Of a DNA stretch of 7,641 nt, positions 1 through 4,444 are shown piece after piece. Source of the stretch: Candidatus Woesearchaeota archaeon (GTDB taxonomy: Archaea; Nanobdellota; Nanobdellia; Woesearchaeales; GW2011-AR9). Position 1 is the stretch's first letter; the number at the start of each line of letters is the position of its first letter. The notes below the pieces were generated by a model that worked only from the letters and a program-made list of their open reading frames with translations, had not been told where the DNA came from and did no database searches. The translations under genes were made by a program, and so were the position numbers. The DNA lies in contig JABMOA010000015.1 in the NCBI GenBank assembly GCA_013204355.1, positions 1 to 7,641 on the forward strand, in the 5' to 3' direction.

Positions 1-9
1 AAAAAAATA
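1..9 (-). terminator. T-rich terminator of tRNA-Thr
   Basis: On the minus strand the sequence directly after the discriminator base reads TATTTTTTT, running off the window. A U-rich tail without a hairpin is the usual archaeal termination signal and is expected after a tRNA gene. Confidence 0.55.
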
Positions 10-106
10 AGCCCCTGCCGAGATTTGAACTCGGGATCTTTACATCTTTGTAATTCCTTTTTATGGAAAGTACCAATGTAACGCCTTACCACTGGGCCAC
101 AGGGGC
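10..106 (-). tRNA. tRNA-Thr (GGT) with a 25-nt intron
   Basis: Read on the minus strand, this folds as a complete tRNA. The acceptor GCCCCTG pairs with CAGGGGC, the D arm has GCC/GGC around AGTGGTAA, the anticodon stem is TTACA/TGTAA, and the T arm is CCGAG-TTCAAAT-CTCGG. The anticodon GGT lies at 72-74. An intron occupies 46-70, between positions 37 and 38, the usual archaeal site. It contains a TTCC/GGAA hairpin, and T32-T33-G34 can pair with intron CAA, leaving 3-nt bulges for the splicing endonuclease. G1-C72, C2-G71 and a U at position 73 fit archaeal threonine tRNAs. CCA is not encoded. A T-rich tail follows at once. The anticodon depends on the intron boundaries, but the stem registers leave little freedom. 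Confidence 0.93.
46..70 (-). other. tRNA-Thr intron
   Basis: This 25-nt insertion lies between A37 and A38 of the tRNA. It carries its own TTCC/GGAA stem with an ATAAAAA loop. The predicted bulge-helix-bulge is relaxed: the central helix is three pairs (T32-A, T33-A, G34-C) plus a G35·A mismatch, and the inner side is asymmetric. Boundaries are inferred from a 7-nt anticodon loop and the intact TTACA/TGTAA stem. Confidence 0.8.
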
Positions 107-130
107 ATTGAATCATGGAGAACTATGTTG

Positions 131-139
131 TTTTAAAAA
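131..139 (-). promoter_or_regulatory. TATA box of tRNA-Thr
   Basis: The minus strand reads TTTTTAAAA, centred about 29 bp upstream of the mature tRNA 5' end. Normal archaeal spacing would start the transcript a few nucleotides before the acceptor stem. A separate promoter implies that tRNA-Thr need not depend on read-through from tRNA-Leu. Confidence 0.5.
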
Positions 140-167
140 TGTTTCTACTTCTCTCTATAAAATATAA

Positions 168-187
168 AAAAAGGAGTGCGGGGGAAG
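168..187 (-). repeat. Second copy of the tRNA-Leu 3' end (20-bp perfect direct repeat)
   Basis: The 20 bases at 168-187 are identical to 230-249, with starts 62 bp apart. The 230-249 copy is the last 3' bases of tRNA-Leu (the CTTCCCCCGCA end on the minus strand) plus its CTCCTTTTT trailer. The copy at 168-187 has no tRNA body. Perfect identity including the trailer suggests a recent duplication, recombination at the tRNA end, or selection on the tail of a small RNA. Confidence 0.85.
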
Positions 188-222
188 ATGTCGAAATGGC
201 GTTGCATTTCGGACCTTCCTCC
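173..222 (-). ncRNA. Hairpin element downstream of tRNA-Leu, possible small RNA
   Basis: The plus strand has a perfect 7-bp inverted repeat CGAAATG (193-199) and CATTTCG (206-212) around a 6-nt loop. Outside it, GGGGGAAG (180-187) pairs with CTTCCTCC (216-223) with one G·T. The two helices stack with a small internal loop to give a long hairpin. On the minus strand it lies just after the tRNA-Leu trailer and ends in CTCCTTTTTT, a good U-rich terminator. It could be a separate small RNA co-transcribed with the tRNA, or a relic of tRNA-end duplication. It is not a tRNA: no D, anticodon or T arm can be folded. Direction is inferred from the T-run and the tRNA upstream. Confidence 0.4.
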
Positions 223-238
223 TTCTCTTAAAAAGGAG

Positions 239-339
239 TGCGGGGGAAGGGATTTGAACCCTCGAACCACTAAGGACAGGATATCTTTGGATTTCTCCAC
301 TTAAGTCCTGCGCGTTTGACCAGACTTTGCTACCCCCGC
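239..339 (-). tRNA. tRNA-Leu (TAA) with a 17-nt intron
   Basis: The acceptor GCGGGGG pairs fully with CCCCCGC and the discriminator is A73, as expected for leucine. The D loop carries CTGGTCAAA, typical of class II leucine tRNAs, though the D stem is weak (two clear pairs). The anticodon stem is CAGGA/TCCTG, with loop CT-TAA-G before the intron and A38 after it; the anticodon is at 301-303. The 13-nt variable arm marks a class II tRNA. The T arm is GAGGG-TTCAAAT-CCCTT with a closing G·T. CCA is not encoded. The intron at 283-299 sits between 37 and 38. Confidence 0.94.
283..299 (-). other. tRNA-Leu intron
   Basis: This 17-nt intron holds a TGGA/TCCA hairpin capped by a GAAA tetraloop. C32-T33-T34 pair with intron AAG to form the central helix (a fourth position is A·A). 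The 3-nt bulges AGT and ATA are then cut to leave G37 and A38. This is close to the archaeal bulge-helix-bulge and explains the extra bases between the anticodon stem halves. Confidence 0.82.
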
Positions 340-362
340 ATTTCTGGTGATCACAGGTGTCC

Positions 363-370
363 ATGTATAG
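363..370 (-). promoter_or_regulatory. TATA-like box of tRNA-Leu
   Basis: The minus strand reads CTATACAT, centred about 27 bp from the mature tRNA 5' end, so transcription could begin at or next to G1. A stronger-looking box, CTTTATAAAT, lies at 395-404 across the stop codon of the upstream gene and would give a leader of roughly 35 nt. Either could be used. Confidence 0.4.
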
Positions 371-404
371 TGTATTCACAAAAAGAAATGGGTGATTTAT
401 AAAG

Positions 405-1787
405 TTATCTCTTGCTAAGTGCATTCATGGTTTCTTGAGGGAGATTAACAAGTTCCAATTTCATTAAAAGTTTCGCCCATAAATAAAAGTGGTATTGTGC
501 TCCAAGAGGGTTTTCTACTGCAGTAAATGGTGCTTGAATTGCGATGAAATTTAATCTGTCTTGCACCCTATTTAAACGATCTTCTAACATTCGTTCTTCA
601 GTCCATCCAGAAATACCGATGATATGTCCTGCACGTTGTTCTGAGGAATATCTTTTATTACTAGAATCTAAATGAATATCTTCTGCATTTTTCTGAGCTA
701 AATATTGGAGTGAAAATTTATCACGTTCATTTCCATTAACTTTTGTAACAATACGTCTTCGATCAGAAGCAAGTTCATCTAAATTTTTTATTGCTTTTCT
801 TCTTTCATTTTTGGGAGACTGGACACCAGCACTTCTGTAGGCAAGGACCCATGAACTTAAAATATCTAATTCTGTCAAAGGAAGATCGGAAACACCATTT
901 TCAGCACTGCTATAGGTAACATGGTCGAATCCCAATCTATGTTTTCCAAATTGTTCCCAATCTAAAAATATTTTTTTACGAGGATTACCTCTTTGAAAAA
1001 TTTCACTTTTGAGATGGTGCACCCTACAATCTCCATGACTTAAAGTATATTCATATTCCAATGAAGATTGTGAATCTATGATTTCAGCTACAGATGTAAC
1101 AATATTTAAACCATATTTTTGATTAATAAATTCTTTAAATCTTTCAGAATCTGAAGGAAAATCTACTCCTTGATGTAATAAATTATGTCTTGAAATTACA
1201 AGCATTTGATCAAGTAAATTAGAGATTTCATAATTTGTTGAATATTTCTCTTGTAAAAGATCTCTTGGAAATTTTTCTTCACGAGCATGAAGACGACCTC
1301 CAATAATCGCTATATTACGATGACCTTCGTATTTAATTGCACGACTACGGTTTGAATTTGATTCTTCTAACAAACGATCTCTATCAGATTTAAATTGAAC
1401 ATATCTGTAAAATTGCAATAAAAATAAAGGATCTGTTGCAATTGGATGTGAAATGAAATCCCCGCCAACTAATGTGTTAATCCAATGTACACTTCTTTGT
1501 TCTCGTGTAAATAGTTTATTTGGATCACGTTCACTTTGATAAAATGTTGAAAGATCATCAACATGATGATGTTGTTTTGCAAACAATCTTCTTTCAACTG
1601 GACCATTTTGATTTTTTCCTATAAAATATATGATTCCACTTGATGAATGTCCAGATTGAGGGGACACAGAATTTCTTACATTTTTAATTTCTCTTTTAGT
1701 GTAAAGTGATGGAAGGCGACCTAGAGCCTTATAATCTTCCAAAGTAAAATCCTTTAATGGTTTACGACTTAGATAGCTTCCATTCAT
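405..1787 (-). CDS. APH/choline-kinase-like phosphotransferase-fold protein (460 aa)
   Basis: The C-lobe shows two hallmarks of the aminoglycoside phosphotransferase/choline kinase superfamily. HGD at residues 251-253 is the catalytic loop. DWE at 276-278, in FLDWEQFGKHRLGFD, is the second metal-binding motif. In the N-lobe, a glycine-containing strand pair (about 52-72, IIYFIGK...RRLFAKQ) offers K71 as the ATP-binding lysine and E96 as a possible partner. The Asn five residues after the catalytic Asp (HGDxxxxN) is replaced by His258, and the loop reads HGDCRVHH, so activity is uncertain. About 170 residues follow the DWE motif, longer than typical APH proteins, with no domain I recognise. 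No signal peptide or TM segment is seen, so it should be cytoplasmic. The substrate is unknown; the fold covers small-molecule and protein kinases. ATG is preferred because a TATA box lies about 29 bp upstream, giving a nearly leaderless message. Confidence 0.8.
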   Translation of the reverse strand: MNGSYLSRKPLKDFTLEDYKALGRLPSLYTKREIKNVRNSVSPQSGHSSSGIIYFIGKNQNGPVERRLFAKQHHHVDDLSTFYQSERDPNKLFTREQRSVHWINTLVGGDFISHPIATDPLFLLQFYRYVQFKSDRDRLLEESNSNRSRAIKYEGHRNIAIIGGRLHAREEKFPRDLLQEKYSTNYEISNLLDQMLVISRHNLLHQGVDFPSDSERFKEFINQKYGLNIVTSVAEIIDSQSSLEYEYTLSHGDCRVHHLKSEIFQRGNPRKKIFLDWEQFGKHRLGFDHVTYSSAENGVSDLPLTELDILSSWVLAYRSAGVQSPKNERRKAIKNLDELASDRRRIVTKVNGNERDKFSLQYLAQKNAEDIHLDSSNKRYSSEQRAGHIIGISGWTEERMLEDRLNRVQDRLNFIAIQAPFTAVENPLGAQYHFYLWAKLLMKLELVNLPQETMNALSKR

Positions 1788-1811
1788 CTTATAGACTAAT
1801 TTTGAAACGTA

Positions 1812-1820
1812 TTTTATAAA
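1812..1820. promoter_or_regulatory. Symmetric TATA box, possible bidirectional promoter
   Basis: TTTTATAAA reads almost the same on both strands. On the minus strand its centre is 29 bp from the ATG of the kinase-fold gene. On the plus strand it is 21-26 bp from the start of the structured element at 1837. It could therefore drive both divergent transcripts. Confidence 0.5.
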
Positions 1821-1836
1821 GCTTTTCTTGGTTTTT

Positions 1837-1956
1837 GCTCTGTCCGGAAAAGAGTGTTTTTGTATACTGGCGCCAATGGAGGTATATGAGCAACCGACGG
1901 GTGCTCATAATTATGCCGTGCCCCAGTATACTTATTTCCTCTATTCCAGACAGAGC
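1837..1956 (+). ncRNA. Candidate structured RNA, copy 1 (shares its head with 5551-5706)
   Basis: This 120-bp intergenic element closes on itself. GCTCTGTC (1837-1844) pairs with GACAGAGC (1949-1956). GGAAAAGAG (1846-1854) pairs with CTCTATTCC (1939-1947) at 8 of 9 positions. GTATACTGG (1862-1870) pairs perfectly with CCAGTATAC (1923-1931). Inside is an 8-bp hairpin, TATGAGCA/TGCTCATA (1885-1892/1902-1909), with apex ACCGACGGG. The first 38 nt match the second element at 33 positions without gaps, and both carry CCAATGGAGG (here 1873-1882) before a hairpin with a CGACG apex. A TATA box at 1812-1820 supports plus-strand transcription; a weak TTTT follows at 1963. No ORF is present. It does not match tRNA, 5S, SRP or RNase P RNA as I know them. 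A non-autonomous mobile element with terminal inverted repeats is the main alternative. Confidence 0.55.
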
Positions 1957-1984
1957 CATTGGTTTTACAATTAAATTAGAATCA

Positions 1985-2935
1985 CTAATGTTGATATGTT
2001 AAACGATCTAATTCATGAATGATACCAACTAACCTTCTAAAACGGTCTGCCATATAAGAAGTACCTTTTTCATTTTCATTTTCTTTAAAAAACTTATTTG
2101 CACCTTCAACTAATGGTTTCTTTCTTGTTGATAATTCGAGAGCTTTTGACCGGTCATGTGCAAAATGTGATTTTATTGTTTCTAAATATAATTTTTCAGC
2201 TTTTTCAAGTAATGAAATGAAATCTTTTTGTTTAGATTTGTTAATTGTTGTGGTATTCATTGAACGAACAATACGTTTAGCCTCATCAGCAATTGCTTCC
2301 AAATGAAATGTGGACCAATAATAATTTAGTAAATCAATCGTTGTTAAATCAAAATGTTTTAATGATAAGGATGGATTTCGTAATCCATGGCGAATTGAAC
2401 GATATACTAAAAAGCTAAGTCGGTTTACATCTTCATCTCGTAGGTTTAAGTTTTCTACGTTATCTTCTTCAAAAGAATTGATACAATCTTTTAACATAGA
2501 CCGAACAATGATATCCATTTTTTTAATTAAATCTTTAACTGAAACTTTATTCATATCTAAGAAATCTTTTGTTACAATATGGTCAGAATCTAATTCTAAT
2601 ACCTCAAGTGCAATTAATTTACGCACAACGTCAAGAATCTCTTTAGATTTTTCTTTTATTTCTTTGCCTTTAAAAGTTATTTCACGATAATTTTCAATAT
2701 ATGCTGCATTTAATTCTCTTGTAAGAAGCGGAATTGTTTTCCCATCAACATTAATTGTTATTTTCTTCTCTTCCTCTTCTTCTTTATTGAGATGTGGTCG
2801 TAACACTAAATGATCTGAAGCTTCTTCTACGTAAATCAAATCACCTTTCTTTAATTTAGTATGGCGTATCCAAGCTTTAGGTAATGATATTACAAAGCTA
2901 TTTTTTCCAAATGAGATTAATTTTCTATATTCCAT
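1985..2935 (-). CDS. AbrB-PhoU phosphate-type regulator (316 aa)
   Basis: Residues 1-48 form an AbrB/SpoVT swapped-hairpin DNA-binding domain, with the pattern ISFGKNSFVISLPKAW followed by LKKGDLIYV. An acidic/basic linker (51-58, KEEEEEKK) leads to an all-helical region of about 90-316. This looks like PhoU: ELDxxH-type helices, NRLSFLVYRSIRHG at 171-184, and the repeat signature HLEAIADEAKRI at 211-222. Proteins of this build are the archaeal phosphate uptake regulators, thought to tie PhoU sensing to DNA binding. No pst/phoU transporter operon is adjacent, so the target is unknown and could be remote or local. ATG is chosen because the conserved AbrB start MEYRKLISFG begins there. It lies only 2 nt after the stop of a 17-codon upstream ORF. 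No strong SD is present. Confidence 0.88.
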   Translation of the reverse strand: MEYRKLISFGKNSFVISLPKAWIRHTKLKKGDLIYVEEASDHLVLRPHLNKEEEEEKKITINVDGKTIPLLTRELNAAYIENYREITFKGKEIKEKSKEILDVVRKLIALEVLELDSDHIVTKDFLDMNKVSVKDLIKKMDIIVRSMLKDCINSFEEDNVENLNLRDEDVNRLSFLVYRSIRHGLRNPSLSLKHFDLTTIDLLNYYWSTFHLEAIADEAKRIVRSMNTTTINKSKQKDFISLLEKAEKLYLETIKSHFAHDRSKALELSTRKKPLVEGANKFFKENENEKGTSYMADRFRRLVGIIHELDRLTYQH

Positions 2936-2994
2936 TTTTATTCATTATAATTAAAATGGAGTCCAAAAGTCATAGATTTTTCGTATTCCATTTT
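2931..2994. repeat. Three TCCATTTT boxes around the AbrB-PhoU start
   Basis: TCCATTTT occurs on the plus strand at 2931-2938 and 2987-2994 and inverted (AAAATGGA) at 2953-2960. The two direct copies extend to TATTCCATTTT and coincide with the start codons of the gene and of its uORF. The inverted copy makes possible hairpins or an operator. An AbrB-type protein often binds its own promoter, so autoregulation is possible, but part of this pattern follows from the duplicated start. Confidence 0.4.
2938..2991 (-). CDS. 17-codon upstream ORF resembling the AbrB-PhoU N-terminus
   Basis: The peptide reads MEYEKSMTFGLHFNYNE and stops 2 nt before the ATG of the regulator, in another frame. Its first ten residues match the regulator's start (MEYRKLISFG) at M, E, Y, K, F and G, with similar residues at two more sites. 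The DNA is 22/30 identical over those codons. A TATA-like AATATTAAAT at 3011-3020 is centred 25 bp upstream of this ATG, so the message may begin here leaderless and reach the regulator by reinitiation. It may be a leader peptide, a partial tandem duplication, or the stump of a deleted paralogue. Translation is not proven. Confidence 0.4.
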   Translation of the reverse strand: MEYEKSMTFGLHFNYNE

Positions 2995-3010
2995 GTCATT
3001 TTAGAGGGAA

Positions 3011-3020
3011 ATTTAATATT
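3011..3020 (-). promoter_or_regulatory. TATA-like box of the uORF/AbrB-PhoU transcript
   Basis: The minus strand reads AATATTAAAT, about 25 bp before the uORF ATG at 2991. The other candidate, TTTTAATTATAA at 2946-2957, is only about 16 bp from the regulator ATG, too close for a normal start that includes that codon. Confidence 0.45.
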
Positions 3021-3057
3021 AGTTATACCTTATTTCTATACCAAATAAGTATATGCC

Positions 3058-3094
3058 CCCTATATAGTATTAGGGAAATGTATTTATATTTAAA
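3058..3094 (+). promoter_or_regulatory. Promoter of the small-gene pair, with inverted repeat
   Basis: A TATA box TTTATATTTAAA lies at 3083-3094, preceded by a purine-rich BRE-like GGGAAATG. It predicts a start near 3111-3113 and a leader of about 20 nt. Just upstream, CCCTA (3058-3062) and TAGGG (3071-3075) form an inverted repeat around TATAGTAT that abuts the BRE and could be an operator. An alternative TATA lies inside the repeat. Confidence 0.5.
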
Positions 3095-3130
3095 TGTTTT
3101 GTAACTATATACACAGTGGGGGTGAAGAAA

Positions 3131-3292
3131 ATGGTACGTAAAAGAAGCGGCTTTAACCGCAAAGATGTATTGGATCCGATTTTTTACAGTAGTGGAGCTC
3201 GAATGCGACTTGTAGAAGACGGTGCTATGACATATGAAGAGGAAGGATTTATGAAAGGATATGATGAGGCATTTACGGAAGATGGATTATGA
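3131..3292 (+). CDS. Small orphan protein, 53 aa
   Basis: The ATG follows an unusually good archaeal Shine-Dalgarno GGGGGTGA (3118-3125) at 5-nt spacing, with a TATA box at the right distance, so this short frame is very likely translated. The protein has a basic head (MVRKRSGFNRK), a middle with DPIFYSSGARMRLVEDG, and a strongly acidic tail (YEEEGFMKGYDEAFTEDGL). It has no Cys pairs, TM segment or recognised motif. Its stop overlaps the next gene's ATG in ATGA, so the two are translationally coupled and probably act together. Basic-head/acidic-tail layout could suit a nucleic-acid or ribosome-associated peptide, but that is speculation. I do not recognise the family. Confidence 0.75.
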   Translation: MVRKRSGFNRKDVLDPIFYSSGARMRLVEDGAMTYEEEGFMKGYDEAFTEDGL

Positions 3293-3486
3293 GCTTGAAG
3301 AATCTGTTGGGCTTGGAAGAAAGTGGTTTATCGGAAAGAGAAATCATGCGAAGGATTTCTGAAGCACGTAACCAGAATCTAGGAAGCGTAGAATTCAAGT
3401 CATCTAATAGTCTTATAGTTGTGAAGTTGAGTCAAGTCAATCCAAATGGTGTTATGCGAGGACAAGATTGGAAACGTAAAGTATAG
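3289..3486 (+). CDS. Small orphan protein, 65 aa, coupled to the 53-aa gene
   Basis: The start ATG shares ATGA with the stop of the preceding gene, the classic sign of coupling. The N-terminal half is predicted helical and charged (LSEREIMRRISEARNQN, residues 14-30). The second half looks like beta strands (GSVEFKSSNSLIVVKLSQV, 32-50), and the tail is basic (RGQDWKRKV). This alpha-then-beta layout could be one small compact domain. There are no catalytic motifs and no membrane segment. I do not recognise the family; function is unknown. A T-rich stretch at 3571-3586 probably ends the transcript. Confidence 0.75.
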   Translation: MSLKNLLGLEESGLSEREIMRRISEARNQNLGSVEFKSSNSLIVVKLSQVNPNGVMRGQDWKRKV

Positions 3487-3554
3487 TTCCCGTATTTATC
3501 TTTGACATACCTGACACGCGCAGAAGGATTTATATTAGCTGACTTGAGGTAAAA

Positions 3555-3564
3555 GCTTTTATAC
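3555..3564 (+). promoter_or_regulatory. TATA box of the 6-TM protein gene (leaderless)
   Basis: CTTTTATACT is centred 27 bp upstream of the ATG at 3587, so the transcript should start at or next to the start codon. A further TATA-like GATTTATATTA at 3526-3536 could give a longer leader. There is no SD before the ATG, which agrees with leaderless translation. Confidence 0.55.
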
Positions 3565-3570
3565 TATTCT

Positions 3571-3586
3571 TTCTTTCTTTTTTTTT
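3571..3586 (+). terminator. Pyrimidine tract ending the small-gene operon
   Basis: A CT-rich run ending in nine T lies between the 65-aa gene and the next ATG. It can act as an archaeal U-rich terminator for the upstream pair. It also forms the spacer between the TATA box and the start codon of the downstream gene. Confidence 0.4.
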
Positions 3587-4384
3587 ATGAAAGATCTTAT
3601 GAAGAGTACTTTTTCACAAATTAAAAAGCGGAAGGGTTTAATGATTGGTATATTTTTTGTTCAGGTTATATTATTTTTATCAATATTTGTTTCTGGTTTA
3701 ACATTTCAAGTTCTTGGTATAAATGAAGCGAGAAGTATCATTGAACCTTTACAAAATTCTGAGATCAGTCCTGATAATCTTGAAGCTGCTGATGAATTGG
3801 CGAAAAGTTTTGATTCCATATCTCAAAGTTATAAAGCAATGTGGAAATATATGAGATATTCCATTTATATTCCGTTTATACTCTTTATTATTTTAAATGG
3901 AATTGTGTGGATGATGACATTTGGTCTGAGAAGAAAAGTTAATATTAAAGAAAATGTAAATCGGTGGTTACGTTTTGCTGGTATTAATCTTATTGTATTT
4001 CTCCCATACTTCCTTTTTGCAGATTGGTATATTTCAAGTATTTTCACAGCAGATGTTGATGTCAATAATTTTATTCGTAATTTATGGATTATTGGGTATT
4101 TGTCTCTTCCTTTATATTATATTGCTGTTAGTGGTTTTGGTTTGATTGATAAATCATGGAAAGAAATGTGTAAAATATTTTATCAAAAAGCAATTAAGAA
4201 GATCTATATCACACTTCCTGTTGCAGCTGTCTTACATGGCTTAATTGCTGGAACTGGATATCTTCTTTTTTTAACATTGGATACTGAAGTTCCAAATTTG
4301 TTTTACGTATTTTCTACAGGAACGTTATTTTTCACAATCATTTTAATAATACGGCTTATTTGGATTAACTATATCCTAGACTAA
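3587..4384 (+). CDS. Six-TM integral membrane protein of unknown function (265 aa)
   Basis: Hydrophobic segments lie at about residues 18-41, 92-113, 130-152, 166-187, 205-230 and 238-262. The N-terminus is short and basic (QIKKRKG) before the first segment, suggesting it stays in the cytoplasm by the positive-inside rule. Between TM1 and TM2 is a roughly 50-residue, acidic, probably extracellular loop (45-85). TM2 ends in FGLRRKVNIKENVNRWLRF, an amphipathic basic linker. I see no transporter, protease or transferase motif, so no function is assigned. ATG at 3587 is chosen by the leaderless TATA spacing; the Met at codon 5 is the alternative. The gene stands alone between a T-tract and the PIN gene. 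Confidence 0.78.
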   Translation: MKDLMKSTFSQIKKRKGLMIGIFFVQVILFLSIFVSGLTFQVLGINEARSIIEPLQNSEISPDNLEAADELAKSFDSISQSYKAMWKYMRYSIYIPFILFIILNGIVWMMTFGLRRKVNIKENVNRWLRFAGINLIVFLPYFLFADWYISSIFTADVDVNNFIRNLWIIGYLSLPLYYIAVSGFGLIDKSWKEMCKIFYQKAIKKIYITLPVAAVLHGLIAGTGYLLFLTLDTEVPNLFYVFSTGTLFFTIILIIRLIWINYILD

Positions 4385-4390
4385 AGGTTT

Positions 4391-4399
4391 AGGATATAC
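4391..4399 (+). promoter_or_regulatory. Weak TATA-like box before the PIN gene
   Basis: AGGATATAC would start transcription near 4420, giving a leader of about 25 nt that contains the palindrome at 4419-4431. The alternative GAGTATATAC at 4432-4441 is too close to the ATG. Read-through from the membrane protein gene is also possible. Confidence 0.3.
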
Positions 4400-4400
4400 G

Positions 4401-4431
4401 AACAATGATAGTTTGAAAAACAATTATTGTT
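4401..4431 (+). promoter_or_regulatory. 13-bp palindrome plus half-site before the PIN gene
   Basis: AACAATTATTGTT (4419-4431) is a perfect palindrome with 6-bp arms and a one-base centre. A related half-site AACAATGAT begins at 4401, 18 bp upstream. One base of loop makes an RNA hairpin unlikely, so a DNA operator for a dimeric repressor is the better reading. It lies over the predicted transcription start. Confidence 0.4.
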
Positions 4432-4444
4432 GAGTATATACACG

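Noticed and set aside
168..249. CRISPR repeat or integrated element bounded by att sites
   Set aside because: Only two copies with a 42-bp interior and no integrase gene nearby; it is kept as a duplication of unknown origin.
347..354. GTGATCAC palindrome near tRNA-Leu
   Set aside because: An 8-bp palindrome of this kind is expected by chance, and nothing nearby repeats it.
155..424. An 89-codon minus-strand open frame
   Set aside because: It runs through the whole tRNA-Leu gene and its repeat, so its peptide is a by-product of tRNA sequence.
1837..1956. Element 1 as RNase P, SRP or 5S RNA (the minus strand has GAGGAAAT, like an RNase P core motif)
   Set aside because: Far too short and lacking the other conserved cores of these RNAs; a related copy in the same window also speaks against a single-copy housekeeping RNA.
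2478..2690. A 70-codon plus-strand frame
   Set aside because: It lies fully antisense inside the AbrB-PhoU gene, with no promoter or SD of its own.
3865..4065. A 66-codon minus-strand frame
   Set aside because: Antisense to TM segments of the membrane protein; no start signals.
4427..4444. TTG as start of the PIN protein
   Set aside because: The six added residues overlap the palindrome and do not belong to the PIN fold; ATG at 4445 gives the normal start.
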